Shown: positions 9,983 through 19,735, counted from the first letter of the stretch. The stretch: 64,000 nucleotides of DNA from Streptomyces rubradiris (GCF_016860525.1 NZ_BNEA01000015.1:3658001-3722000), one strand, 5' to 3'. Notes: generated from the sequence alone by a model not told the origin. Numbers and translations are program-made.

Positions 9983-11011
9983 TCAGCCTTGCCGAATCAC
10001 CAGTCTGCCACCCTGCCGCTGGGCGACGACTTTGCCGGGGAGGTTGATGGCTCCCTGGCCGCGCCAGCCGGTGATCAGGCGGTCGACTTCCTCGATGTGG
10101 CGGGCGAACAGCGCACCGGCCGGGGCTCCCGCCTCGATGGCCGCGCGGCGCAGGATCCGGCGGCGTACGGCGGGCGGCAGGGCGTACAGCTTGGCGCACT
10201 CCAGCAGGCCGGCCGCGTCCCGTACGGATGCCTCGGCCTGCCTGGCCCAGGTGTCCAGGGCGTCGGCGTCGTCGCGGGAGAGCTGGGCGGTGCGGGCCAG
10301 CGCCTCCACCACGCCCTTGCCGAGGGCCTTCTCCAGGGCGGGCAGCCCCTCGTGCCTGAGCCGGGAGCGGGTGTAGGCCGGGTCGGCGTTGTGCGGGTCG
10401 TCCCACACCGGCAGGGACTGCACCATGCAGGCCTTGCGGGCGGTCTGCCGGTCCAGGTGCAGGAAGGGCCGCCGGTAACGGCCGCCGGCCCCCGAGACCG
10501 CGGCCATGCCGGACAGGGAGCGGATGCCGGAGCCGCGGGCGAGCCCCAGCAGGACGGTTTCGGCCTGGTCGTCGCGGGTGTGGCCGAGCAGGATCGCGGT
10601 CGCGCCGTGGCGTTCGGCGGCGGCGTCCAGGGCGGCGTAGCGGGCGTCCCGGGCGGCGGCCTCGGGGCCGCCCTCGCGGCCGACGGTCACCGCGACGGAC
10701 TCCACCGGGTCGAGGCGCAGCTCGCGCAGCCGCACGACGACCTCCTCGGCGCGGAGGTCGGAGCCGGGCTGGAGGCCGTGGTCGACGGTGACCCCGCCGG
10801 CGCGGACGCCGAGCTTGGGGGCCTCGAAGGCGAGGGCGGAGGCGAGGGCCATGGAGTCGGCGCCGCCGGAGCACGCGACGAGGACGAGCGGGGAGGGGAG
10901 CCGCTCGGCCGTCGGGCCCGCGGGGGCGCGGGAGGTCTGGTCGTTCAGAATGTCGTGGAGGACGCGGCGGACCGCCAGGCGTATCGCCGCGACCGCAGGA
11001 TGGGGACCCAT
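9983..11011 (-). CDS. tilS: tRNA(Ile)-lysidine synthetase
   Basis: 342 residues. It attaches lysine to C34 of the tRNA-Ile CAU anticodon, switching it to read AUA. The PP-loop SGGADSM is at about residues 48-54, followed by [21 protein letters not shown], and the [13 protein letters not shown] and RPFL motifs. It is the short actinobacterial form without the long C-terminal domain of E. coli TilS. Start ATG 11011. Confidence 0.95.
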   Translation of the reverse strand: MGPHPAVAAIRLAVRRVLHDILNDQTSRAPAGPTAERLPSPLVLVACSGGADSMALASALAFEAPKLGVRAGGVTVDHGLQPGSDLRAEEVVVRLRELRLDPVESVAVTVGREGGPEAAARDARYAALDAAAERHGATAILLGHTRDDQAETVLLGLARGSGIRSLSGMAAVSGAGGRYRRPFLHLDRQTARKACMVQSLPVWDDPHNADPAYTRSRLRHEGLPALEKALGKGVVEALARTAQLSRDDADALDTWARQAEASVRDAAGLLECAKLYALPPAVRRRILRRAAIEAGAPAGALFARHIEEVDRLITGWRGQGAINLPGKVVAQRQGGRLVIRQG

Positions 11012-11203
11012 GTCCGGTTCCCTTCATGAAGTTTTCCGGGGGGCGAGCCCGGTTCGGTCACTCAGAGTGTGTAGATGGTGACAGAACCGGGGTGTTCCCC
11101 GAGCATCGCACGCCTACGCATGGCATACGGTCCCTCGGACGGGTGATTGGAGGGGCGTTCGCCTGCCGTCGGCCGGACTCCCTTCACGACTCCGCCGCGC
11201 CGT

Positions 11204-12337
11204 TCACCCCTCGGCCCTGCCGTGCACCCGCGCGACCCAGTCCGCCGGTTTGGCGATCTCCGCCTTGGTCGGAAGGGTGTTGGGCGAGGTCCACACGCGG
11301 TTGAAGCCGTCGGTACCCACCTGTTCCACGACGGCTCGCACGAACCGTTCGCCGTCGCGGTACTGCCTCAGTTTGGCATCCAGGCCCAGCAGCTTGCGCA
11401 GGGCGGCGTCCAGGCGGGAGGCGCCCTTGGCACGGCGCTGCTGGAACTTCTCGCGGATCTCGGCGACGCTCGGCACGACGCTGGGGCCGACGCCGTCCAT
11501 GACGTAGTCGGCGTGACCCTCCAGCAGCGACATCACGGCGGTGAGCCGCCCGAGGATCTCCCGCTGGGCCGGGGTCTGCACCAGCTCCACGAAGGAGCGC
11601 CCGCCGTCCTCCTCCTCGCCCTCGGGACGTCCGCCGGCCAGGGACTGGGCGGCGTCCCGGATGCGCTCCAGGAAGGTCATCGGGTCGACGTCGGTCTCCG
11701 CGAGGAACGACTGGATCTCGCCCTCCAGGTGGTCGCGCAGCCAGGGCACGGCGGTGAACTGGGTGCGGTGGGTCTCCTCGTGCAGGCACACCCACAGGCG
11801 GAAGTCGTGCGGCTCGACGTCGAGTTCGCGCTCCACGTGGACGATGTTGGGCGCCACCAGCAGCAGCCGGCCGCCGCCGTTCGAGCCGGCCGGCAGGTCG
11901 CGGCCGGCGGGGGCGAAGGTCTCGTACTGGCCGAGGACCCGGGAGGACAGGAACGACAGGAGCATGCCCAGCTCCACGCCGGTGACCTTGCCGCCGACGG
12001 CGCCCAGGACGGCGCCGCCCGGGCCGCCGCCGCGCCGTTCCTGCATCTTCTCCAGCAGCGGTTTGAGGATCTCCCGGAAGCCCGCGACGTTGGCGCGGAC
12101 CCAGCCGGGGCGGTCGACCACGAGGACGGGGGTGTCGTGGGTCTCCTCCGTTCCCATCCGGGTGAAGCCACGGACGTGTTCCTCCGAGGCCTTGGCGTGC
12201 CGGCGCAGCTCCGCGACGACGGCCCTGGCCTCGTCGCGGCTGACGTCGGGGCCGGGGCGTGCGAGCCGTGTCGCGGTCGCCACCGCGAGGTTCCAGTCGA
12301 CCATCCCGGGAGATGCGGTGCCACCGAAGCCAGTCAT
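11204..12337 (-). CDS. Zinc-dependent metalloprotease, DUF2342 family
   Basis: 377 residues. The sequence contains LHEETHRTQF, an HExxH zinc site, and a downstream EGHADYVMDG segment that is likely to supply a further ligand. The family is also annotated as 'coenzyme F420 biosynthesis associated' through genome context, but no enzymatic role is proven. Only short hydrophobic stretches are seen, no signal peptide, so it is probably cytoplasmic. It lies between the PBP4-type peptidase and tilS on the same strand, an arrangement found across actinobacteria. Confidence 0.9.
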   Translation of the reverse strand: MTGFGGTASPGMVDWNLAVATATRLARPGPDVSRDEARAVVAELRRHAKASEEHVRGFTRMGTEETHDTPVLVVDRPGWVRANVAGFREILKPLLEKMQERRGGGPGGAVLGAVGGKVTGVELGMLLSFLSSRVLGQYETFAPAGRDLPAGSNGGGRLLLVAPNIVHVERELDVEPHDFRLWVCLHEETHRTQFTAVPWLRDHLEGEIQSFLAETDVDPMTFLERIRDAAQSLAGGRPEGEEEDGGRSFVELVQTPAQREILGRLTAVMSLLEGHADYVMDGVGPSVVPSVAEIREKFQQRRAKGASRLDAALRKLLGLDAKLRQYRDGERFVRAVVEQVGTDGFNRVWTSPNTLPTKAEIAKPADWVARVHGRAEG

Positions 12338-12429
12338 GTTGTCAACCGTACGTGCTCGCCGCCGCTTGGGGCAGGCCGTGGCGGGTCGGCAGGGGCCGGG
12401 GGAGTCGCCATGGGACCCGGTGGCGGTGC

Positions 12430-14019
12430 TCACCTCGCCAGTGCCGTCGCCGCCTCGTCCAGGGTCGACTGGGCCCGCGTGGGGTCCGTGGTGCCGGAGG
12501 CCAGGAAGGCGAAGGCGAGGAGGTGGCCGGTGTCGTCCACGACCGTGCCGGCGAGGGCGTTCACGCCGGTCAGGGTGCCGGTCTTGGCGCGTACGACGCC
12601 GGACGCGCCGTCGGCGAAACGATTGCTCAGGGTGCCGGTGAAGCCGGCCACCGGCAGGCCGGTGAGGACCGGGCGCAGGCCGGGGCGGTCCGGGTCGGCC
12701 GCCCGGACCAGGAGACCGGTCAGCAGGTCGGCGGTGAGCCGGTCGGCGCGGTCCAGGCCGCTGCCGTCGCGGAAGACGGCGCCCGCCACCGGCAGGCCCA
12801 GCCCCCGCAGTTGCGTGGCGATGGCCTCGCCGCCGCCGGCGAAACTCGCCGGACGCCCGCCGGCCAGGGCCGTGTGCCGGGCCAGGGCCTCGGCGATGTC
12901 GTTGTCGCTGTTGGTCAGCATCCGCTCGACCAGGGCGGACAGCGGGGGCGAGGAGACCTGGGCGAGGGTCTGCGCGCGCGTGCCGGCCTTGGACGGGCCG
13001 GGGGGCGTGGTCGTGATGCCGGCCTGCTTCAGGAAGCCCGCGAACCGGGCCGCCGCGTCCGCCGCCGGGTCGCCCACGCGGATCGCCGGGCCGCTGGTGG
13101 AGTCGTCGGTGCGGCCCTCGTCGGCGGCCAGGGCGCTGACCGGGGCGAGGTTGTCGTTGACGCCGATGGGGTGCAGGGCGGGGCCGGTGAACAGGGTGGT
13201 GTCGTAGGACAGGGTGATCTCGCGGATGCCGCGCTCGCGCAGGGCCTTCGCGGTGTCCGCGGCCAGCGTCCGCAGGCTCGCCCAGCCGCCGCCGCGGGCG
13301 CGCGCGGTGAGGGTGGGGTCGCCGCCGCCGACCAGGACGAGTTCCCGGGTGTCGGGTTCCAGGGCGGCGCGGGTGGTGAGGCGGTGGTCCGGGCCGAGGG
13401 CGGACAGGGCGGCGACGGCGGTGGCGAGCTTGGTGGTGGAGGCGGGGACGAGGGCCTTGCCGGCGTCGGTGTCGTAGAGGCGTTCGCCGGTCGTGGCGTC
13501 CACGACGGCCGCCGCGTGGCTGTCGCCGAGCGCGGGGGCGTCCAGGAAGGGCTCCAGGGCGTCGGAGACGGCCTGCGCGTCCGGCGCGGTCCGTTTGGTG
13601 CCCACGGCGCCCGTGACGCCGCCCAGGCCCGCGAGGACGGGTCCGGCGCTCGGCGCGGGCCGGGGCGGCGCACCGGGGCGGCCGTGATCTGCGCCACCCG
13701 CACGCTCCAGGGCGGCGGCGCGGTCCCGCTCGGCCGTACGCTGACCCGAGGCGTCCCAGGGTCCGGCCGCGGTCACCACACCGGCGGCCAGTGCCAGGCC
13801 GGCGGTGGCGGCGCCCGCGGTGTACTGCCAGGTCCGGACGGTACGCGGACGGGGGAGACGGGGGAGGTGCACAGGGCCGGTCCGCACGGCCCGCGACAGC
13901 CGCGCGAGCGGCGGCCGCACGGCCGTCACGGCGCGCGTGAGACTCGGTCGGACGGCGTTCGCGAGCCGCGCCACCCGCGGTCCCGCGGCTCGCCAAGGCC
14001 CCAGCTCTGGCACGACCAC
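12430..14019 (-). CDS. dacB: D-alanyl-D-alanine carboxypeptidase/endopeptidase, PBP4 (DacB) type
   Basis: 529 residues. A basic cytoplasmic tail of about 65 residues is followed by one membrane segment (about 66-86), then an extracellular peptidase S13 domain. The three active-site motifs are STTK (194-197), SDN in LTNSDNDIAEAL, and KTG in RAKTGTL. It trims or cleaves peptide cross-links of peptidoglycan. Start GTG 14019 has AAAGGGG just upstream; GTG 14013 is an equal alternative. It is divergent from ppa. Confidence 0.93.
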   Translation of the reverse strand: MVVPELGPWRAAGPRVARLANAVRPSLTRAVTAVRPPLARLSRAVRTGPVHLPRLPRPRTVRTWQYTAGAATAGLALAAGVVTAAGPWDASGQRTAERDRAAALERAGGADHGRPGAPPRPAPSAGPVLAGLGGVTGAVGTKRTAPDAQAVSDALEPFLDAPALGDSHAAAVVDATTGERLYDTDAGKALVPASTTKLATAVAALSALGPDHRLTTRAALEPDTRELVLVGGGDPTLTARARGGGWASLRTLAADTAKALRERGIREITLSYDTTLFTGPALHPIGVNDNLAPVSALAADEGRTDDSTSGPAIRVGDPAADAAARFAGFLKQAGITTTPPGPSKAGTRAQTLAQVSSPPLSALVERMLTNSDNDIAEALARHTALAGGRPASFAGGGEAIATQLRGLGLPVAGAVFRDGSGLDRADRLTADLLTGLLVRAADPDRPGLRPVLTGLPVAGFTGTLSNRFADGASGVVRAKTGTLTGVNALAGTVVDDTGHLLAFAFLASGTTDPTRAQSTLDEAATALAR

Positions 14020-14098
14020 CAGCCCCTTTCGCGATCACACACCTGCGTGAGGGACACTTAACCACCAGAACTATGTGCTGATCATGGAGGAGCCACCG

Positions 14099-14590
14099 GT
14101 GGAGTTCGACGTCACGATCGAGATCCCGAAGGGTTCGCGGAACAAGTACGAGGTGGACCACGAGACCGGCCGGATCCGCCTGGACCGTCGCCTCTTCACC
14201 TCGACCGCCTACCCGACCGACTACGGCTTTGTCGAGAACACCCTCGGCGAGGACGGCGACCCGCTGGACGCGCTGGTCATCCTGGACGAGCCGACCTTCC
14301 CGGGCTGCCTGATCCGCTGCCGTGCGATCGGCATGTTCCGGATGACGGACGAGGCGGGCGGCGACGACAAGCTGCTGTGCGTCCCGGCCACCGACCCGCG
14401 TGTGGAGCACCTGCGTGACATCCACCACGTGTCGGAGTTCGACCGCCTGGAGATCCAGCACTTCTTCGAGGTGTACAAGGACCTGGAGCCCGGCAAGTCG
14501 GTCGAGGGCGCCAACTGGGTGGGCCGGACGGACGCCGAGGCGGAGATCGAGCGGTCCTACAAGCGCTTCAAGGAGCAGGGCGGTCACTGA
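14099..14590 (+). CDS. ppa: Inorganic pyrophosphatase (family I)
   Basis: 163 residues. It hydrolyses cytoplasmic pyrophosphate. Conserved [17 protein letters not shown], the [19 protein letters not shown] metal site and the KDLEPGKSV region are visible. GTG 14099 is preceded by GGAGGAG with a six-base spacer, which decides it over the in-frame ATG 24 bp upstream. The window also holds a membrane pyrophosphatase (hppA), so the cell has both routes. Confidence 0.96.
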   Translation: MEFDVTIEIPKGSRNKYEVDHETGRIRLDRRLFTSTAYPTDYGFVENTLGEDGDPLDALVILDEPTFPGCLIRCRAIGMFRMTDEAGGDDKLLCVPATDPRVEHLRDIHHVSEFDRLEIQHFFEVYKDLEPGKSVEGANWVGRTDAEAEIERSYKRFKEQGGH

Positions 14591-14604
14591 CCCCCGCTCC
14601 GTTG

Positions 14605-14634
14605 ACGGGCCGCACGCGCAGGCGTGCGGCCCGT
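14605..14634 (+). terminator. Hairpin terminator after ppa
   Basis: Perfect 13-bp inverted repeat (14605-14617 and 14622-14634) around the loop GCAG, 14 bp after the ppa stop. Confidence 0.88.
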
Positions 14635-14720
14635 TCGCATGTGTGCACGCATGCGCCCCATCGGGGTACGTGTGCGCATACTGAGGGCTACGCGAGGTGT
14701 GGTGCAGGGAGCGGTGCGAA

Positions 14721-16382
14721 GTGACGGAGGCGGAGGACCGCAAGCCCCGGTCGGACGAGGCTCGGTACGACCCGGAGATCACCTCCGAGTTCGCCATCCC
14801 CGAGGGTCTCGACGTCCCGAAGACCGGCGGTGAGAGCGAGACGACCTCCGAGTTCGCGGTGCCGGAGGGGCTACAGACACCGCAGCCGCCCGGTGCCGAG
14901 CCGGAGGGTTCGGCGTTCACGCCGCCGCGCACCTACAGCGCCAAGGAAGCGCCGGCCGCGTTCACGCCCGCGACCGGGGTGCCGCTGGTCAGCCTGATCA
15001 AGGACGCGCCCTGGCAGGACCGGATGCGCACGATGCTGCGCATGCCGGTGACCGAGCGGCCGGCCCCGGAGCCGGTGCAGCGCGAGGAGGAGGGCGGCCC
15101 CGCCGTCCCGCGCGTGCTGGACCTGACCCTGCGCATCGGCGAGCTGCTGCTGGCCGGCGGCGAGGGCGCGGAGGACGTGGAGGCCGCGATGTTCGCGGTG
15201 TGCCGGTCCTACGGCCTGGACCGGTGCGAGCCGAACGTCACCTTCACGCTGCTGTCGATCTCGCACCAGCCGTCGCTGGTGGAGGACCCGGTGACGGCGT
15301 CCAGGACGGTACGGCGGCGGGGCACCGACTACACCCGGCTGGCGGCCGTCTTCCACCTCGTGGACGACCTCAGCGACCCGGAGACCGAGGTCTCCCTGGA
15401 GGAGGCCTACCGGCGCCTGGCGGAGATCCGCCGCAACCGGCACCCCTACCCCGGCTGGGCGCTGACCCTGGCCGGCGGGCTGCTGGCCGGTGCGGCCTCT
15501 CTGCTGGTGGCGGGCAGGGGCGACCCGGTCGTGTTCCTCGCGGCGGCCGTCGGCGCCATGCTCGGCGACCGGCTGGCGTGGCTGTGCGCGGGGCGCGGGC
15601 TGCCGGAGTTCTACCAGTTCACGGTGGCCGCGATGCCGCCCGCGGCGATCGGGGTGGCGCTGACCCTGGCCCACGTGGACGTGCAGGGCTCGGCGGTGAT
15701 CACCGGTGGGCTGTTCGCGCTGCTGCCGGGGCGGGCGCTGGTCGCGGGGGTGCAGGACGGGCTGACCGGCTTCTACATCACCGCCTCCGCGCGGCTGCTG
15801 GAGGTCATGTACTTCTTCGTCGGCATCGTCGCCGGGGTGCTGACCGTCCTGTACTTCGGCGTGAAGATCGGCGGCAAGCTGGACCCGGAGGCCGCGCTGA
15901 GGGTCTCGGAGGAGCCACTGCTCCAGATCGCGGCCTCGATGCTGCTGTCCCTGACGTTCGCCGTCCTGCTCCAGCAGGAACGTTCCACCGTGCTCTGGGT
16001 GACCCTGAACGGAGGCGTCGCCTGGTCGGTGTACGGCGCGATGCACTACGCCGGCGACATCTCACCGGTGGCCTCCACGGCGGTCGCGGCGGGCCTGGTG
16101 GGCCTGTTCGGGCAGTTGCTGGCCCGTTACCGGTTCGCCTCCGCGCTGCCGTACACCACAGCCGCGATCGGGCCGCTGCTGCCCGGTTCCGCGACCTACT
16201 TCGGGCTGCTGTCCATAGCGCAGAACGACATCGACAAGGGGCTGGTGTCGCTGGCCAAGGCCGTGTCGCTGGCCATGGCCATCGCCATCGGGGTCAACCT
16301 GGGGTCGGAGATCTCCCGGATGTTCCTGCGCATCGGCTCCGCCGGCAAGCGCCGGGCGGCGAAGCGGACCAGGGGATTCTGA
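14721..16382 (+). CDS. ThrE-type threonine/serine exporter family protein
   Basis: 553 residues. A hydrophilic N-terminal region of about 125 residues carries a near-duplicate TSEFAIPEGL / TSEFAVPEGL at about residues 16-25 and 42-51. It is followed by the DUF1212 domain (LDLTLRIGELLLAGGEGAEDVEAA stretch, then about ten hydrophobic segments and the DUF3815-like second half). ThrE of Corynebacterium exports threonine and serine; the substrate here is inferred. Start GTG 14721 has AGGGAGCG upstream. The gene converges on the DedA gene. Confidence 0.88.
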   Translation: MTEAEDRKPRSDEARYDPEITSEFAIPEGLDVPKTGGESETTSEFAVPEGLQTPQPPGAEPEGSAFTPPRTYSAKEAPAAFTPATGVPLVSLIKDAPWQDRMRTMLRMPVTERPAPEPVQREEEGGPAVPRVLDLTLRIGELLLAGGEGAEDVEAAMFAVCRSYGLDRCEPNVTFTLLSISHQPSLVEDPVTASRTVRRRGTDYTRLAAVFHLVDDLSDPETEVSLEEAYRRLAEIRRNRHPYPGWALTLAGGLLAGAASLLVAGRGDPVVFLAAAVGAMLGDRLAWLCAGRGLPEFYQFTVAAMPPAAIGVALTLAHVDVQGSAVITGGLFALLPGRALVAGVQDGLTGFYITASARLLEVMYFFVGIVAGVLTVLYFGVKIGGKLDPEAALRVSEEPLLQIAASMLLSLTFAVLLQQERSTVLWVTLNGGVAWSVYGAMHYAGDISPVASTAVAAGLVGLFGQLLARYRFASALPYTTAAIGPLLPGSATYFGLLSIAQNDIDKGLVSLAKAVSLAMAIAIGVNLGSEISRMFLRIGSAGKRRAAKRTRGF

Positions 16383-16409
16383 GCGCCGTACGGCCCGGGG
16401 CCCCGGGGG

Positions 16410-17426
16410 CTACTGGCGGCGCTGGTCGTACGGGTAACCGTTCTCGTCGTACCGCTGCTGGTCGTAGCTGCGGTGCTGGTCGTAGCCCTGCTGCTGGTCC
16501 CAGTTCTGCTGCTGCGGGTACTGCTGCGGCTGGTACGGCTGCTGGTACTGCTGCTGCCCGTCGTAGTACTGGTCGTAGCCCTGCTGCCGGTTCCAGTCCT
16601 GCTGCTGGGGCTGCTGCGGCTGCTGGTAACCGGGCTGCTCGTACCGCTGCTCCTCGTAGTGCGGCTGCTCCGGCTGGACGCGCCGCAGCTGGGTCGTGGC
16701 GTCGTCCATCACCGGGGGCTGCTGCCGGTACGACGGCTGGGGCTGCTGGTAGGCGGGCTGCTGGGCCGGCACCGGCTGGGGCTGCGGCCGGGACTGGGCT
16801 GCCTTCTTCTGCTTGCCGCGGGCGCGCAGGAACTCGATCGCGATCGGGATCACCGAGATGAGGACGATCAGGATGAGGATCGCCTCGATGTTGGTCTTGA
16901 CGAACTCGATGTTGCCGAGCCAGGAGCCGAGCAGGGTGACGCCGGCCCCCCACAGGACGCCACCGATGACATTGAAGATCAGGAACGAGCGGTACCGCAT
17001 GCCGCTGACGCCCGCGATGATCGGCGTGAACGTGCGCACGATCGGCACGAAACGGGCCAGGACCAGGGACTTCGGGCCGTACTTCTCGAAGAACTCGTGC
17101 GCCTTGGTGACGTTCTCCTGCTTGAACAGGCGGGAGTCCGGGCGGTTGAACAGGGACGGGCCGACCTTCTTGCCGAACATGTAGCCCGCCTGGTCGCCCA
17201 GGATCGCGGCAAGGCAGATCAGGGCGATCGCCCCCCACAGCGGGAAGTCCAGCTCGCCGGAGGTGATCAGCAGGCCGCAGGTGAACAGCAGCGAGTCACC
17301 CGGCAGGAAGAAGCCGATGAGCAGGCCGGACTCGGCGAAGACGATGAGCAGCAGGCCCCAGATGCTGTAGGTGTTCAGCAGGTAGTCGGGATCGAGCCAG
17401 CTCGGGCCTAGGGCGAGTGTCATCAC
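16410..17426 (-). CDS. DedA-family membrane protein with Gln/Tyr-rich tail
   Basis: 338 residues. Residues 1-215 are a DedA (SNARE-associated/VTT) domain with the ESGLLIGFFLPGDSLL entry motif, GDQAGYMFGKKVG and ARFVPIVRTFTPIIAG; the family contains undecaprenyl-phosphate and lipid flippases dependent on proton motive force. Residues 220-338 form a low-complexity tail dominated by Gln, Tyr and Pro, likely disordered and cytoplasmic. GTG 17426 lies nine bases after AGGAG; ATG 17423 is the alternative. Confidence 0.9.
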   Translation of the reverse strand: MMTLALGPSWLDPDYLLNTYSIWGLLLIVFAESGLLIGFFLPGDSLLFTCGLLITSGELDFPLWGAIALICLAAILGDQAGYMFGKKVGPSLFNRPDSRLFKQENVTKAHEFFEKYGPKSLVLARFVPIVRTFTPIIAGVSGMRYRSFLIFNVIGGVLWGAGVTLLGSWLGNIEFVKTNIEAILILIVLISVIPIAIEFLRARGKQKKAAQSRPQPQPVPAQQPAYQQPQPSYRQQPPVMDDATTQLRRVQPEQPHYEEQRYEQPGYQQPQQPQQQDWNRQQGYDQYYDGQQQYQQPYQPQQYPQQQNWDQQQGYDQHRSYDQQRYDENGYPYDQRRQ

Positions 17427-17626
17427 GGGTCCGGGCTCCTGAGGGGGTGAGGGCGGCTACGGCGTCCAAGTGCGGCCGCACAAAGCTATCAACGCGACGT
17501 GACCGCCCCAGGTTCCACCGGTGGCACCAGGATGCCCTGTGCGAGACCCCTGAGAAAGCTGTGACGCAGGGGACTTCTGGGGTCGGGCCCGGGAGCGAAC
17601 TCCGCGCGCTCCCGGGCCGGCACCAC

Positions 17627-18427
17627 TCAGGACGCGGTGTGCCGGGCCGTGTTCGCCACGATCGCGTCCCGCAGATAACGGGCCAGACCGGGACGGACGG
17701 CCTCGTACGTGGCGGTGAACCGCTCGTCGGTGACGTACATCTCGCCGAGGCACGCGTGCAGCTCGTGCCCGCAGTCGTAGTACGCGCCCGTGATGAACCG
17801 GCGGTGCTCCTCGGCGACCTCCATGGCCGCTTCCGAGTCCGCGGGCACGCCCTCGGCGAGCAGGCCGGCCATCCGGCCGTGGATCGCGTCCAGCTCGGCG
17901 GTGAGCCGCTTCCAGTCCTCCTTGGTGTAGGCGGCGGTCCGGTGCTGCGACTGCCGGTAGGCCTCGGTGTGCCCCCAGCGCCGCTCCACCTCGTCCGCGT
18001 GCTCGTCGGGGTCGAAGTCGCCGAAGACCTCGAACTTCTCCTCCGGGGTCAGGTTGACGCCCATCCTGCGTGCCTCCATGGCGTGCTCCACGGCCGCGGC
18101 CATCTGCTGGAGCTTCTCGATCCGGGCGGTCAGCAGGTCGTGCTGGCGGCGCAGGTGCGCGCGCGGGTCCGCGTCCGGGTCGTCGAGCAGGGCCGCGACC
18201 TCGTCGAGCGGGAAGCCGAGCTCCCGGTAGAACAGGATCTGCTGGAGCCGGTCGAGATCGGCGTCGGTGTAGCGCCGGTGCCCGGCGTGGGTGCGCGCGC
18301 CGGGCACGAGCAATCCGATCTCGTCGTAGTGGTGCAGGGTGCGCACCGTGATCCCGGCGAAACCGGCGACCTGCCCCACGGAGTAGACCCCGCCCGGTGA
18401 CCGGTCCTGTCCCACAGGGTGGCTCAC
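17627..18427 (-). CDS. tipA: TipAL, thiopeptide-induced MerR-family activator
   Basis: 266 residues. The N-terminal MerR winged helix (GQVAGFAGITVRTLHHYDEI, then the HAGHRRYTDADL wing) is followed by a long dimer helix (about 88-120) and the globular TipAS drug-recognition domain (122-266). The two cysteines of the YDCGHELHAC segment fall at 219 and 226, matching Cys207 and Cys214 of S. lividans TipAL with a 12-residue longer start. In that family a cysteine bonds thiopeptides covalently. GTG 18427 follows AAGGAG by eight bases. An internal ATG at 18064 with its own GGAGG would give the 145-residue TipAS form alone. The promoter shows the TipAL operator. Confidence 0.95.
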   Translation of the reverse strand: MSHPVGQDRSPGGVYSVGQVAGFAGITVRTLHHYDEIGLLVPGARTHAGHRRYTDADLDRLQQILFYRELGFPLDEVAALLDDPDADPRAHLRRQHDLLTARIEKLQQMAAAVEHAMEARRMGVNLTPEEKFEVFGDFDPDEHADEVERRWGHTEAYRQSQHRTAAYTKEDWKRLTAELDAIHGRMAGLLAEGVPADSEAAMEVAEEHRRFITGAYYDCGHELHACLGEMYVTDERFTATYEAVRPGLARYLRDAIVANTARHTAS

Positions 18428-18458
18428 TTCTTCCGCTCCTTCGGTCGGTACGCCGTCC

Positions 18459-18489
18459 ACCCTGGGGCCTCACGTCGCGTGAGGTGCAA
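18459..18489 (-). promoter_or_regulatory. tipA promoter with TipAL operator
   Basis: On the minus strand: -35 TTGCAC (18489-18484), a 19-bp spacer, and -10 CAGGGT (18464-18459). The inverted repeat CCTCACG-N3-CGTGAGG (18484-18468) fills the spacer. The over-long spacer is the hallmark of MerR-type activation by DNA twisting, and the sequence closely resembles the S. lividans tipA promoter as I remember it. Confidence 0.9.
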
Positions 18490-18521
18490 GCCGGTCGCTC
18501 CGGCCCCGGGGCCGGAGCCGC

Positions 18522-19163
18522 TCAGCGGTCGTCCTCCGGGTGCCGCTCCCCCGTCGCGTACGGGTTCTCCTGCCCCTCGGCGAGGACCCCGACGAACGGC
18601 TCGCCCTCCCCCGCGAAGGTGTACGCGCCCGCCTCCAGGCGGTCGATCAGGCCCTGGGTCCAGGCCGCGTCGGAGTCGGCCGTGTGGATCCACATGCGCA
18701 TGATCTCGCCGATGTGACCGAGCTGCTGCGGGCCGCCCTCGGGGAGGTACTCCCCGGTGACCGAGTCCCGCCACCGCCCGATCCGGCGGATCCGCTCCCG
18801 CAGCAGCTCCAGGGCCTCGGCGCGGGGCAGCTCGACCAGGAAGCCGATGGCCGCCGACCGGACGTCGGGCTTCTGGTCGTAGGAGACCAGGGACTCGCGC
18901 AGCAGCCGGAAGAACTCCTCCTCGCCGCGGCCGGTGATCTCGTACTCGGTGCGCGGCGGTCCGCCGGCCGTGGACGGCGCGGTCTCGTGCGCGTGCAGCA
19001 GTCCCTGCCGGGCCATCTGCTTCAGGGCGTGGTAGACCGAGCCGGGCTTGGCGTTGGACCACTCGTGCGCGCCCCAGTACTCCAGGTCGTTGCGCACCTG
19101 GTAGCCGTGGGCCCGGCCGTGCTGGCGGACCGCGCCCAGCACGAGGAGACGGATCGCTGACAT
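18522..19163 (-). CDS. PadR-family transcriptional regulator
   Basis: 213 residues. The N-terminal winged helix (SAIRLLVLGAVRQHGRAHGY, then KPGSVYHALKQMARQGLL and the wing PPRTEYEITGRGEEEF) is typical of PadR. The C-terminal half is the Vir_act_alpha_C-like helical domain. It starts at ATG 19163, 24 bp after the stop of the DinB-like gene, so the two probably form one transcript and one response unit; the inducer is unknown. Confidence 0.9.
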   Translation of the reverse strand: MSAIRLLVLGAVRQHGRAHGYQVRNDLEYWGAHEWSNAKPGSVYHALKQMARQGLLHAHETAPSTAGGPPRTEYEITGRGEEEFFRLLRESLVSYDQKPDVRSAAIGFLVELPRAEALELLRERIRRIGRWRDSVTGEYLPEGGPQQLGHIGEIMRMWIHTADSDAAWTQGLIDRLEAGAYTFAGEGEPFVGVLAEGQENPYATGERHPEDDR

Positions 19164-19186
19164 GGGGTCCAGGTTAGGACCCGCGC

Positions 19187-19735
19187 TCAGGCCGGAGAGC
19201 CGCCCTGTTCCCGGGCCACCAGCTCGAACGCGGTCCTGCCGTCCAGCGACTCGCGGATGATGTCGGCGTGGCCGGCGTGCCGGGCCGTCTCGCGGATCAG
19301 GTGCAGGCACAGCCAGCGCAGCGAGACGCGGCCCTCGGGCGGGAACCACGGGTCGGGCGGCAGCGGGAAGGTGTCGTCCAGGCTGGGCGCGGAGCGGATC
19401 AGCTCCTCCGTCCCGGCGGCCACCCGCTCCCAGTACGCCAGCTGCGCGGCGACCGTCTCGCCGTCCGTCAGCCGGAACGTCTCGTGCCAGTCGGAGGCGT
19501 CGCGCTGCACGGCGGGCGGCTCCTGCCGCGCCCGGGCCACCCAGCCCTGCTCCACCTCGACGACGTGCTTGAGCAGGCCGCCCAGGGACAGCTCGCTCGC
19601 GCTCGGGCGGCTGCGGGCCTGCTCCTCGGTCAGCCCGAGCAGCGCCCTGCGGATCCCGCCGCGCTGTTCCTCGATGAACGCGAGCAGCGCTCCCCGCTCG
19701 TCGCCCTTGTCCTCCGCCGGCACGTGCGTGACCAT
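19187..19735 (-). CDS. DinB/DUF664-family putative thiol S-transferase-like protein
   Basis: 182 residues, a four-helix DinB-type bundle. The metal-binding pattern of the family is visible as His in GGLLKHVVEVEQGW and the pair in ETARHAGHADIIRE. Such proteins include mycothiol- or bacillithiol-dependent transferases and many of unknown function. It is cotranscribed with the PadR gene downstream, suggesting a small detoxification or resistance unit. Confidence 0.87.
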   Translation of the reverse strand: MVTHVPAEDKGDERGALLAFIEEQRGGIRRALLGLTEEQARSRPSASELSLGGLLKHVVEVEQGWVARARQEPPAVQRDASDWHETFRLTDGETVAAQLAYWERVAAGTEELIRSAPSLDDTFPLPPDPWFPPEGRVSLRWLCLHLIRETARHAGHADIIRESLDGRTAFELVAREQGGSPA

